From Paulownia fortunei (taxonomy: Eukaryota; Streptophyta; Magnoliopsida; Lamiales; Paulowniaceae), in assembly GCA_019321725.1 (NCBI GenBank), contig CM033115.1, positions 17,928,673 to 17,992,672 of the forward strand: a stretch of DNA of 64,000 nt, in the 5' to 3' direction. Positions within the stretch are counted from its first letter, which is position 1, and every line of letters starts with the position of its first letter. The notes below the pieces were generated by a model, which had not been told where the DNA came from, searched no databases, and saw nothing but the letters and a program-made list of their open reading frames with translations. The position numbers and the translations under genes were made by a program. Shown in pieces: positions 1-11,700 of the stretch.

Positions 1-221
1 TATTATATATGAAAATTCATGGGCATATGGCCCCACCCCAAAATTTGTGACACATCTCACCCAGCCTTTCTCCTTCCAAAATATTGCCTTATACATACAT
101 AAAAGACTAAAAGGTTAAGTTGTTTATTTATGCTTCCTATGAAAATGTGAAACAAGAAAGAATTGATTTGCAGAGTTGGTTTTGTTAAGTTTGAATATAA
201 TGAAAAATATGAAGAGAGAAT

Positions 222-560
222 GTAGAACCAAGCACCTTCTAGTGAGCTAAAAGCTATAACTGATAGCAACGCCGCACAACTCAAACTTTTAAACCGTATA
301 GCAATCCAAGCACCAAATTTCAATTGTGGCTCCAGCATAAGGGCAATTACTGCCGCATTGGCCAACAATCCCTCCCTAACAATTGCCACGAGGGTTGTTG
401 CTGCCACACGATACAATAATCCTCTCTGCAGCAATTGCCAAGAGTGGGAATCGACCTTGTAACCTTGGCTCTGATATCAACAATAGGACCGAGTGCCTTC
501 TGTCGTGCTAAAAGCTACCGTACGGCAGGCTAAGTACCACATTTCAACTGCGGTCACACC
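222..560 (-). repeat. TRIM-like short LTR element in CLT-A intron 1
   Basis: A motif around tgtgctaaaagctataactg, preceded by a 'taggacc...gcac' box, occurs at about 222-290 and again after 484, as a degenerate direct repeat. Between them, read on the minus strand at about 465-480, is a sequence resembling the initiator-tRNA-Met primer binding site of LTR retrotransposons (tgatatcagagccaagg). No coding sequence lies between. Short LTRs, a primer site and no genes are the hallmarks of a TRIM element; this assignment is inference. The same element is in copy B (14021-14420), so it predates the duplication. Confidence 0.5.
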
Positions 561-883
561 AAAAGGACAATTGCTGCCACATAGGCCAACAACAAATGAA
601 GAAAAACACAAGGGAATACGTAATTTGCGGATTTTGGTCTACATTCACAAACAAAACGCACAAAGGGCTATAACTTTTACTTTTCTTTACTGAAGGTTAC
701 ATTACAGTGACCAACTCTATTAGTAGGAAAAACAATAGAATCATATTATGATGCTCAATCTTAAAAACATTTCTCATAATCTTAATCAAATTTGACTTCT
801 AACATATATAGCAAGTAGTTCATTTCTAAACTGATAATGAAAATCAAGAAATCCAGAAAAAGAATAATTATTGCAGAACATAC

Positions 884-1347
884 ACGAAACTGTTGAGTTG
901 AGCCAAAAAGAAGGGGTAGTCCTTCATGGGGACAAGAGCAAGTTTCTGAAGCACCCTATTGCCAACTGCTAGTACTAGAGTTATGGCAGACCAAGCAAAG
1001 ACTGCAAGCCTTTTATCAGCACTTGGATTCGATGATGGAGGGCCATCAGGCAAAGAAGTTTTAGCTAAAGCAGATGGAACTAAATGCTGAAACCGAGTAA
1101 TAATAGTCTTTCTGTAGTAGAAACTATCATTAAAGATGGAGAGCTTAACATTATTAACAGATGATTTCAAGGGCTGCAATCGCAACCCGTGAGGAGTTGG
1201 AATGGGTCCAATCACAGAAGCCCCATTGCTGCTACCATTAATGGTGGCGGAGACAAAGCAGCGAGCAGAAGATTTGGGGCCGGCGGCGGCGAGTAATTTC
1301 ATGGTTGCAAGGGGAAGAATGTACATAGGAAATGAAAAATTCACCAA
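884..1347 (-). CDS. CLT copy A, exon 1 only (gene runs off the left edge)
   Basis: This is exon 1 of a second CRT-like transporter gene of the plastid CLT family. It encodes a Ser/Ala-rich N-terminus that looks like a chloroplast transit peptide, then the first membrane segment and the conserved run KLALVPMKDYPFFLAQ. The ATG at 1345-1347 gives the same length as copy B; an in-frame ATG at 1300-1302 (ACCATG context, also conserved) is an alternative start. The exon ends at 884 with donor GTATG, exactly as in copy B, and both exons are 464 nt without gaps. The two proteins differ at about 27 of the 159 codons in the open frame. No stop or frameshift is visible, so this copy may still work, but exons 2-10 lie to the left of the window and cannot be judged. 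Confidence 0.88.
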
Positions 1348-2694
1348 AATTCAACATCATCAGGTGAATAAAAAACCAATCACAAAACCATTGCAAGCCA
1401 TGCCGGAGTGCAAAATATGAATTTAATGTCAACTGCAACTAGCATGACAATAATAATAATACTATTATATTATCTGAAAATAATGAATGTCTAAGACATA
1501 ATAATATAAAGAGATTTAAAAATAATCACCCATTAGTTCTTGCCTTTCATTCTCTTCCATGGCAATTCGCAGTTGCCCTCAAAGATAGGATAGTGGACTG
1601 GATACCCCCACCAAGAAGATTTTCCCCATCTGAATCCACCCAACTCAGGATTTTACAGGAAGGGGGCCTTGGATGAAGGAAGTTTGGATGGATGAGGCAA
1701 ACCATATTCCGACTCTAGATGCAAAATAGTAGGCTTATGAATCTTGAAATTTCATCATATTCCAGGTTATACGATCAATATATTATTCTTTTCCCCGTCG
1801 TCTTCACAGTTTCTTGAAAGGGACACGTTTATATTGGCGTTAGCGTTTTTTTATTCCACAATTGGCGCGAATGTAACATAAATATTATTAGTAGAGTATT
1901 GGTTAAGCTCGGACGATCTTATGATAAAAATTAAATTTGACTCAATTTAAGTAAATATTAAACTGTAAATATACTAATATTTATTCAAATTGAATGGATA
2001 AGATAAATCGAGTTCAGTTTATTTAAATGCTAGTTGATGGATTAATCATTTTTAATTATATTTTGTCACAACTCATCAATTTATTAGTAATTACAACTCC
2101 TTTATATGATAACAAGTGAAAAATTAAAGAATTTATTTAATATTAAATCAAAGAATTTATTCTTTCTTGCAATTCAAATAATTAATACTAAAAAAATCGA
2201 ACAAACGAGAGAGGGAGAGAGAGCAAATTGTGCTATTAAACAAAAATCATAAATTATCATAGTTTGTGAGATTGAAAAATGAGTATAAATAAATAAGAAA
2301 AATTATAATAAAAGAATACAAATATATAAATACATTATGTGTGTAATACATATATATATATAATATGTGTGTGTGTGCACGCGCCTTTCATATTATGGAT
2401 AAGGTGAATTTCTTAAAAATGACGGATTTGAATATTATAAAATTGTTATTAGTAATTAAATTTTAAATTGATTGTTTTTGGATGAATTTAAATATTAAAG
2501 AAAGAATAAGAATTTTTTAATAAAATATACATATTGATTACATTGACATGTGCATCAATTGCTATGCATAAAAAGGTTAGCCATAAAGAGGTTGGATTTT
2601 CGTAGTTCTAGCCTTCTAGATGGTTGTTGCTGGTGCAAGGATTCCATGAGAATATATACTGCATTTTTATCCAGTACTTAATCAGGTAATTTAG
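1348..2694. other. Upstream region of CLT copy A, duplicated non-coding DNA
   Basis: No gene seen. About 1540-1800 is closely similar to 15400-15680 of copy B, and 1890-2590 is more loosely similar to 15780-16720. It holds a short TA/TG microsatellite at about 2345-2378. It probably includes the promoter and 5' UTR of CLT copy A, but no core element can be assigned with certainty. Confidence 0.6.
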
Positions 2695-3562
2695 GTCCCG
2701 TTTACTTGGATAGATAGTGTATGATTTGATTTACATAAAATATGATAAGTTGAAGAATATGTATTATATTATCAATTAATATTATATATACTTTGATTGA
2801 TTGGGGAGGATGTTTTACATTTTAATACAAAATTTTATCACAGTTGATGGGATTTTTGAGTTAAAGACAAAAATACCCTTAATTAAATCAGCTGAAATTG
2901 ACTCTATCTCCCTCTCCCATTAAGAAAAAACCCCATTATTCATTCTTCTTCTACCTTATTTCTTTCTTATATTTTCAAAAAAAATAAATAAAAAAGTATT
3001 TAAAAAATTGATTTGGATCACTTATCATTGCCACAACATGATTTACACTAATAATCAATCTCACACTATTAATAGATTATAATTAAAACCACCCATTACA
3101 ATCAAAACACATACAAACACAGAACCAAATGCAGGAGATGAATTTTTCTTACAGTGCAAATTTTCAAGAAATCATCAACGGTGAAGTTGAGAAATGGGTT
3201 GCCCAAAAGTGAAGAAAATCATTCTTTATAAGAAGACAGCCGCCTCTCACGCGAAAATGTTAAATTCGGACAATAATTTTAAGACAAAATCAATAATTTA
3301 TCCAAAAATTCTAGTCCCTCTAATAACTTCAAAAAATAAATTCTCAAAAATAAAAATAACTTCAATCAAACTTGCAACTCCTTATACCCATAGTTTGAGC
3401 AGCTCCCAAAATCCAACCCTTCCTCACTCACCAAATTCACACTTGTTGAAATTTGCAATGGCAGCCGACCTTTTGGCTGAGAATTGGAAATGAACATTTG
3501 AAGGGCAAGGACATGTAAATTTACATTGAGTTTTAGGGACATAAAAAACAATTCAAATTAAT

Positions 3563-4237
3563 TGATGTGGTATAGGTCGGGACTGACCTACGTGGCTCAA
3601 GTCATAAGTATGAAGTTGGTGCGACCTATGTATGACCTATGGACCTGCACAGCTCGAATTACGGGGATGAAAGCTAGATGGACAAAAGTCCGGGCGAGTT
3701 CAAGGAGTTGGCCGACCTACAGGTCGGGCGAGTTCGCGGAGTTGACCGACCTACAGGTCCAGGCGAGTTCAAGTAGTTGGCCGACCTACAGGTCGGGCGA
3801 ATTCGCGGAGTTGACTGACCTCCAGGTCGGGTAAGTTTAAGGGGATGACTAACCTCCAGGTCGGGCAATGTCAAGAAAATAATGAAGATGAAACGGTTGC
3901 GGTTATAAAACGACAGGGAATCTTTTAGGAGGGTAAATCAGAGAATATGGGCACCATACAGTAATCTATTATAACAGATTGAGGTTTGAAATCTCTCTTC
4001 TATCCTTATTCGGCACCTATAAATAAGGAAATATAAAGCATGACACGAGTTACACTTTTTTTATCTAGAATACACATATATATCTGCTTTTCATCATCTC
4101 CTAGAGAGCTGCCACTGACTTGAGCGTCGGAGTTCTTACGCCGGGTCACGCCAGCGTTTTGTGCAGGTGTTCCAGCCGGAGAAGGAGAGCAGAAGCAGTG
4201 AATTAGGACTTGGTGTGCACCTCCTTCAATTGGTGCA
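3563..4237 (+). mobile_element. Probable solo LTR, Ty3-gypsy type
   Basis: The block begins TGATGTGG and ends GGTGCA. It contains a tandem-repeat U3 part, a TATA-like box (CTATAAATAAGG near 4018), and the run CTTGAGCGTCGGAG followed by TTACGCCGGGTCACGCCAGCG. The last run recurs in reverse orientation near 59660-59715, inside the LTR next to a gypsy reverse transcriptase fragment. No gag or pol sequence flanks it, so I read it as a solo LTR. The expected 5-bp target duplication is not clean (TTAAT against TTATA), so the exact ends are uncertain. Confidence 0.6.
3690..3870 (+). repeat. Minisatellite in the solo LTR U3
   Basis: Four to five imperfect copies of a roughly 33-37 bp unit containing gccgacctacaggtcgggcg, followed by 'agttcgcggagttga'. 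The core ACCTACAGGT is palindromic. The array is much more GC-rich than its surroundings. Open reading frames across it are a by-product of the repeat. Confidence 0.8.
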
Positions 4238-4390
4238 TTATATTAATAATACATGTTAGGCCAAACGGGATAAATAGATCACACCATCTTACGTCTAATT
4301 GTAATTAGGTCGAATTTTTGAATTTGTGTCGGGTTGGGTAATATCAACGGGCTGCCGTTGGGGAAAGTATGCAATTGATTGGGTTAAATA

Positions 4391-4793
4391 AAATGTTCTC
4401 AAGAATTTAACAAAAAATTAAAGTTCTTTTTTTAAAATAAAATAATCAAATACATTATTAGTACAATATAATATAAACCAATTATTAATTAATCATAAAT
4501 AATCAATTATATTAAAAAAGACAAATACTTAAAAAAATGTTGAAATTCGAATACATTACGTATAGAATTGGGCTTTGTACATCTCTACAAGTGGAGGTAA
4601 CCCTCACAGCAAAAGTTTAGATATTTATGTTCCATACAAATTTTATATAATTATACAAATAATTATATAATCAAATACATCAAATGGTGATGTGAGCATA
4701 AGATGATCCCACTGCTAATATAATATAATTCTCATTATTTAGTAAAAAAAATATAAAATATAAATAAAAATTGCCCAGGTTAAGAGGACCCTA
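4391..4793. other. Non-coding, 3' flank of the lyase remnant
   Basis: AT-rich sequence matching about 17222-17650 of copy B, which is the 3' flank of the working lyase gene. No gene seen. Confidence 0.6.
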
Positions 4794-5024
4794 TTAAGGG
4801 CCTCCGAGACGGATGTAATCCTACATGATTCACTGATACGGGCCTAGCCTACAGCATTTGCTTGTATCAAATAAATTGTGTTGTCCCTTGAACAAGTGAA
4901 CTGCCTGGTAATTCCACATTAAGTAGCCATTAGAGCCCGTGAATCCCATGTCTCGCGATCGCATTGTCTTTTCTAATTAATCCAGTCGTAAATAATGCTG
5001 CGTTTTGGTTTGGATTATTGATTC
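4794..5024 (-). pseudogene. Rhamnogalacturonan lyase, last exon remnant
   Basis: Read on the minus strand this is clearly the last exon of the neighbouring lyase gene (17652-17882): GLIRKDNAIARHGIHGL lines up with GLIGKDNAIARHGIHGL. It is broken. The Tyr codon after HGL has become a TAA stop (4930-4932), one base is lost shortly after, shifting the frame near the run corresponding to QEDNTIYLTQ, and further changes follow. No other lyase exon lies beside it, since the next 3.4 kb to the right is unrelated. It is therefore a truncated by-product of the tandem duplication and not a separate decayed gene. Confidence 0.92.
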
Positions 5025-6396
5025 TGACGAAACTGAAACGCACGATGTACAATTATATTAATTAAATTGTGAGTACCACTAAAAATATTAACCAACATCA
5101 ATTATCAAAAACTAAAAAATGATTAGTGAGAATTTCTTTTAAATAGTAGATAAAAATATATTTTAAATTTTTTAAAAAGATAAATTTTTAAAATTTAATA
5201 ATTTTATACATAAAATTTATATTAATTTACAATTTTTGTGAAGTTGAGGGAGAGATAAATTTTATACATAAAACTTATACTAATTTAAAAATTTTATATC
5301 CGATTACCACCACGCTGTAAAAACAATAAATTATACAAGACTCCTCAAATAACGAATTAGACGGGACCTTTGCAAGGTAAATAGGGTCAATCTCTTATTT
5401 TTAATTTGAAGTCATTAATTATATTATTATATTATCAATAACTAATATTGAACAATGAAAATCAAATAAGAAAATTCACGTTAAGGAGGAGAGTAATTAA
5501 TACCTTTTTTTTTGTGGGAATTAGAGAGTAACTAGTATGTAATAAAATGTAATGGGACTGAAATTTAACACCTTAAATTTATGAATTTATAATTGTCATT
5601 ATTTACCCTCTGAATATAACACTCATTGATAATTCTTTTTTAGACTATGGTCATGTACTCATGTTGTGAGGCAAACTATTACACTTTAACATCTAATATT
5701 TTTGAAGACTCATTTGGGCTTCTTTTCGTAAGTTAATTTTTGAAGGATGAGTTCTAATCAAAGCCCATTTATCAATTTATTCATCATTGTTGTACAATTT
5801 ATTTGTGTCGAATCGGACAAAAATTTTTAGATGGATTAAAAATTATATAATTTCTTTATGTCGCATGAAAAATTCTTAAATGGATCAAAAACAACATACT
5901 TGATGGATGAAAAAAGATGAAAAATAGTGAAAATCATCCTCGCCAATCCCCCTTATAATTTAGGTCATTAGTGACCGAGCACATTGAACCTAATCCACTT
6001 TCTTTGTTGAGTTTCTATATTACCCAATATTTTCATAATATAAGGAATATTAGTAATTGGGTGCATTATACTTGATCCATTTCCTTTATTGAACTTCTAA
6101 AGAAAAAGAAAATTGTAGTTTGAATCCATCATAAGAATGAAAAGGAATTGGACACAATTATTTGAAAATTATTTATTATATTATTTTTCGTAAAATAATA
6201 TTTATAATGATTGGCCCTAATTTAGTAATGAGGACAAATTGGTAATTTTCTTGATAAATATAAGAAAATAAAATAAGAAAGACAGAAATGACACAAAATG
6301 ATAATTACTGCCACACCGCTTGACTATATTTGGAGGACACATGTACAATACACTATATCTGCATCATTTCACGCTTTTTATTATAAATTCATTACT

Positions 6397-6874
6397 CAAA
6401 AATATTTTTATAATTGGATTGATAATCAAATTAATTTTATTATTAATTAATAATTTAATTGATTGAATTGGTTCAACTGTCGATCGAATCGATATAATAA
6501 AAATTAATCATATTTTTTTATTATATTATGTAAAATGATAATATAATATAATAATTATTATGTAATATATTTTAAATATAAATAAAAAAATAAATAATTA
6601 ACTAAAAAAAATATCTAACAAAATATAAATTCAAATAACCACATAAGTATAACAAAATATCAAATTTAAATTTTTTTAAAAAATAAAAAAAATTAACAAA
6701 ATTTTTTAAAAAATAAAAAAAATTAACAAAATTTTTTAAAAAATAAAAAAAGACCGATCACACCGATTTGCCAATTTGACCGATCAAACAAAAAATCCAG
6801 TTATATAGATCTAATCAGATTGAATCGACTTTCAATTCGTGATTGAATCAATCCATCCGATTTTCAAAACATTA
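6397..6874 (+). mobile_element. hAT-like MITE, copy 1 of 3
   Basis: About 480 bp, similar along its length to 43232-43661 and, in reverse orientation, to 16755-17127. Shared blocks include ataataaaaattaatcatat, ttatgtaatatattttaaat and the 'cgatcaaaccgat' type end. There is no coding capacity. The target duplication is not clear here; superfamily is inferred from the 43232-43661 copy. Confidence 0.65.
6662..6750 (+). repeat. 31-bp tandem repeat, three units, inside the MITE
   Basis: Three near-identical units of aaattttttaaaaaataaaa followed by aaaattaac occur head to tail. The third unit ends in the MITE right-hand region. The other two family copies have a single unit, so this is a local expansion. 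Confidence 0.8.
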
Positions 6875-8481
6875 CTCCTCAATAAAAAGTACACTATCTA
6901 TTATTTATTGTCTCGTAGAATTCACATAAAATAAAATTCATTCTCATAAGAATCACCTCTTGTTAATATTTAGCTCTCAGAAAACTTCTAGTAAATAGTC
7001 AAATTAAATCACTAAGATTTTTCCTACATCTCATATATTAACCTAATTTTCTTATTAGATTAGATAACTTGGTACGGAATTTTTTTTTCAAATAATAATA
7101 ATAATAAAAATTACTTGCTAGATTTATAACAGCAAGCAAAAATTCATTCTAACTGAACTTCCGTCTCGAGTTGATCCAAGTAAAAGCGGCTAATGGACAG
7201 TAAAGAGTAGATATGCTCCACAATTTGTTACCGCGGTTTTGATTTCATTTCAAAACTCATTTTCATATTTCTAGTATTTTGAATATTAAAAATATTTTTA
7301 TTATGTTTTTGAGTAAAAATAAAAATATGCTTGGATTTGATATATTTTTATGTAGCCTGTACATGTTTGAAAATAAAATTTATTTATGTTATGGTACTTT
7401 TTTCATAAAAGATATGAAACGTATGTAAATTGAAAATAAATTTAATAGGTCCATAAATATGCATAAAATATTAATAAATTTGAAAAAAAATTAAAAGTAA
7501 AAATAAGTCGTATTTCCAACGAAAATGAGTCAAACAAATGTATTTTTAAAATTTCAAATAGTAAAAAAAATGCTTTGTGGAAATAAAAACAAACGGGCAC
7601 TGAAGATTATTACTAAGAATTCTCCAAAGGAATTTTTTTTTCTTGTTTTTTGTCTACCATAAATTGTGGACTCCACACAATAGATTTTATCCTTCTCATA
7701 AGAATAGAGAAAATGATTCATCATCAGTCAAGTATGCAAATTTAATGGAGAATTTTCAGACGAAAGGCAGATAAAATTATGTCGTGCAACTTTCTTTTGC
7801 ATACTACTAGCTGCCATCACACATAGCTTCGCTATTTCCACACGTAACATTTTATTTAATCATGTCGATGTAAACAAGAAAGTGAACGCATTTTGAAAGC
7901 GTTTGGACCGACAAAAACCCAAATAGAAGTTACTAATTTGAGTGTTGCGCTTAAAACAGTCATAACTTTTTATTCGATAAGAATTACGATACGAACATAT
8001 GCACTTGTCCTCACGGACCGAGTTATCATTGGAATTGGAGTTGGTTATCTTATGATAATTTGGTTATAGATACGATAATGTTTATTCAGACTACTTTATA
8101 GTATACTATTGAGTTCGATGTTGTCAAGAGTTTCCAAAGGTTGTCATGATTCAAGGGGGTTTGAGGTGTAACAAGAATGATAGAGAGTTGTAAACATTCA
8201 CCAAAATAATGAAAACTAAAATAGAAGAATATTAAGTTAATCATGTTTAGTTCTAACACATAATACCTTGTTATACACTAAGCCAAACCTTGACTAAACC
8301 ATTGGATAAAAATCATAGTAATAGAAACATTATTGATACAACGTACACAAAGTATTGAATTGTAGAAAATGCATTTAGCTATCAAGGATAAGCATGGCTA
8401 TTGAATTATATATGATATAGTAATGACTTACAAACCCTCCATTTGCAAGATGTCCACACATATTGCAATTGCATGTGAATG

Positions 8482-8718
8482 TCACTCCTGCTTGCGCGGC
8501 GAGGGTAAGTTGTATAGGATGAGCCCCAGCACAAGAATCACAGAGCCCAAGTGGAAAAATGGGCTCAAGCTTACACCTTTGGGAAGGTATGGCAATGGAA
8601 GGGAAAGAACATACATTGAAATTGGGACTACAAAAAGAAAAATGATTGTTATTAGTATGATGCATTAAGGTACTTTTTCTGTGTGTGTGTGCACTAACTG
8701 TGTGTCTGTGTGTTTCTG

Positions 8719-8756
<38 letters not shown>

Positions 8757-11700
8757 AACCTGCTGATCTCACAGCAAGAGAAGCAACAATTGCATCGGAG
8801 AACTTCAGAAGATTGAGAATAGATATGTTGAAAAGGAGGTTGGAAATTATGTAAAGGAGGGGTAGCAAGGGTGCTCCATCACATCCTGAGGAAAAGAACA
8901 GAGTTATACTTTCCTAACAAAAAGGCTATCATTAGTGTTATTAAAGCCACAAAGTTCTCATTTCAAATTGCGTTTTTTTCTATTTGGTAGCAGTATATCA
9001 TCTCAATACAATGTTCTTGTTTGCTAATATTGCTAATGTTGAACTATATTCCCAGAAAGTCTCATGCACCATGTAGATCTAGTTTGTATTGTGCTTTGAA
9101 GTACTGAAGAGTGTATACATTTTTATGATTCAAATAATGATGTACATGCTTATGCGTGTATACGGTGCACTCAGTGAATCCATCAAAAGGAAAACAAATT
9201 TGTTTATCTAAAGATTGGAGAAAATGAGAAACAGCTGCTTGACCTGGGTCTTTTTCTGGGGTGGATTTGGGGTTGGGGGGTGGGGAATATAGAGTTCCAA
9301 ACATATAGTCCGATGCAAGATCTTACCTGTTGTATTGGTTCCAATGTTCAAGAAGCAAGCAGCACCACTTTTAAAGTAAGAGGGTAGTTCAGATAATTGT
9401 ATTCCCTTCAAGTTTGACAGAATGGGCAGGAAGAGAAGTATAAAAATAGCCTACAAGTGAAAGAAACAAAATGTATATTCAGAAGTATAAAATGTAAATT
9501 TTTCCAGAGATCAACTCATCAAATTACTTGAAGCTATTATCAGTACACTTGGTAATAACCAAAAGACTCAAAAAAACAACTAAAAGAATCCTTGTCTGAT
9601 TTTGATTCATGGGTCTAATTTTGCATACAATGCTCTTTTAGAGAGGACAGGGATGGCAGTAGATTTGTTGTTAATGGAGCCGAGAGTTTTTGTCGTTACA
9701 TTTTATGTTTTTCAAGTTGATGGGGCTAGCTCTAGGTAAAACTTACAAAGAATATTGGTATTCTGTAAAAAAAATTGGTGTCACTTCACTAAAAAGATTT
9801 TATCGCGTGATTAGATCGGTGAGTACTAGACCAAGTCTAGCCAAGATAATGAGCCACTTAAAGCAGTTACCTTAAGCATATAAGGTTCAATATGGGACAA
9901 ATTTCCATCCATTACAACCAAAGATTATGGAAAGAATTTACAGAAAAGAGTAAAGCAGATAACCTTAACTTCCAAATTCTATAAGCTGGGAAAAAATACC
10001 AAAAAATTAGGTACAAGCTGAAGAAAATTAAACAAATACTTTTTGTATTTATTAACACAAGAATGGACATGTAAAAGAAGTCTTCGTCATTACCTGAAAT
10101 CCCGATCCAAAGGCATTGACAACAAAGGTGTCCACTGATTTTCCCTGTGTGACTTGAATGATTAAGTAGAATACCAACTTATACTTTTAAAACTTGCTTT
10201 AGGACAATATCATGAGTGAGAAAGTGACAAACGAGAGAAAACAGAAAGAACGAGAGCAAGTATTGTTCAGATGTACCTTCAGACGGGTTGCAGCATCAAG
10301 GAATATAGATTCCTACACATGTCCAGCGCTTTCAATTATTATTTGCCAATTTGGAATAGGTTAACAATTTGGCAATGACTCAGGAGATCACCTTAACAAT
10401 AGATGCACCTGCTTGAAAAGCACTTGAAGCTATCATGAGTGCTGGCCACAAAAGTCCAACTCCAGAGAGCATTCGACTATTGTTTGCTCCACTGCCGGCC
10501 AGAAATAGTAGCGCATGATTGAACAAACAATTTAGATACAAAGATATATAAGTGCAGATAACTAACATATATAATTGTGTAGTGATTTTCCATGGACCTG
10601 GGTAATTAAACTCAATGCTGTCAAGGTTTTCATTTTCTTCATCATGAAGAAACAAGAAACTACCTTTGTAGATCAACTGAGAGAGTTTTCTAGAAAGAAA
10701 ATGATGCAGAGATCATCGTCTCTTTGATTGAATAGATTGAGAAAAAGGCATACAAAGCGTGAGTCATAATGCATATAAACAATTATCACCATGCATTTAC
10801 CCAATCACGAAAAGACATAAAAGAAAAAGAAAAATAGTTATCACCCTGCCCAGTGCATAAGTTGAGCATGGGGTGTCAAGCTGAAATAAGACCATCACTC
10901 ACGCATAATTTGCACATGCAAATATGATGCACTCATAAATTTACAGACGGAAAGAACTCCTTATTGTGGTAAAGGAGAAGTAATACCTCGTAACAGCCAC
11001 TATAACACCCGCTGCCACAAGAAAGCATCCTAAAATTTGGTTCAGAGAGTATCTTCTCCCAAAGAGGAGGCTGGAAAAGACCAGCTGCCACACCAAGAAT
11101 GTCTGCACAGACACCCTTGAGGATCAATGATTATTAGTTGCCTTCTAATAAGAATTAAACAACCAAATAATTAAGTTAATGTCTGTTCTGAAAATACTTC
11201 AAGCTAGATTACAGATGAAGTACTCAACCCAAACCACAAGACAAGTTTTAAATTATATGTTTAAAGTGTGTTCGCAATAAATAACACTTTTGTTAGATCA
11301 TAGTAAAATGATCAATTACTGAAATACAAGGATCTGATGGTATGTATGTGAACATTTAGTTTTTATTTCTGCTTAAGTTTCTAAACAGGAAAAACTGTTC
11401 CATAGAAAGTATTTGTATCTGATAGAAAAACCAATGCCACAAGAAGTCAAGCAGATCACACAGCCCAATGGATAATTAAAATACAGTCCATTTTATATTC
11501 CACTTTTATAAAGACGCTTCAAGATGAACATGGCAAGATAAATAGTAATAGTTCAATTGAAAAATTAAAGTTATGAGACATGTAGGAAGCTCATTTAGGA
11601 TACTAATGCTTCCAGCCTCCATGTAGAGGTTAGAATACATCTATTTCAAGTGTATCCCCGAACAGGTGAATCAAACTAAAATTACGAAGACAGTTTGATC

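Larger units (their letters stand above)
2695..4390. mobile_element. Insertion specific to duplication copy A
   Basis: Sequences flanking this block (near 2690 and 4392) are adjacent in copy B at about 17215-17225, so about 1.7 kb was gained here after the duplication. The right part (3563-4237) is a gypsy-type solo LTR. The left part (2695-3560) is AT-rich non-coding DNA beginning with a GGTCCCGTTTACTTGG-like end resembling a DNA-transposon terminus; its other end was not found. The block may have arrived in more than one event. Confidence 0.6.
1..5024. repeat. Segmental tandem duplication, copy A
   Basis: This stretch matches about 13830-17885 in the same orientation: CLT intron 1, CLT exon 1, its upstream region and the last exon of the neighbouring lyase gene recur in the same order. 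The offset is about 13.8 kb at CLT exon 1 and about 12.85 kb at the lyase exon, because each copy gained different insertions afterwards. Similarity stops at about 5024, a few bases past the splice acceptor of the lyase exon, so the breakpoint lies in that intron. The left limit is outside the window. Confidence 0.9.
5025..8481. other. Intergenic DNA between duplication junction and CLT copy B
   Basis: Very AT-rich, with no exon-like sequence recognised. It holds an hAT-like MITE (6397-6874). At 7905-8060 it also has a run resembling the leader of an LTR element ('gtcataactttttattcgataagaattacg' type), which I could not extend into a full element. It presumably contains the 3' UTR of CLT copy B at its right edge. 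Confidence 0.55.

Noticed and set aside
3562..3874. Open frames on both strands at the solo LTR minisatellite
   Set aside because: Both arise from in-frame repeat units (RSGEFAELTDLQV type) and contain no domain. They are an artefact of the tandem array.
4930..4932. TAA in the lyase exon remnant as a recoded or sequencing-error stop
   Set aside because: A nearby one-base loss and the absence of all other lyase exons show real decay, so no recoding or error needs to be assumed.
7200..7610. Possible MITE ending in 'aaacaaacgggcac'
   Set aside because: The right end looks like a DNA-transposon terminus, but I could not find a matching inverted left end or target duplication.
8719..8757. GA tract next to CLT exon 9 as part of coding sequence
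   Set aside because: Splicing at 8760/8759 (CAG/GTTCTC) joins exon 10 in phase and restores the family sequence AVPISMYVLS. The tract is intronic.
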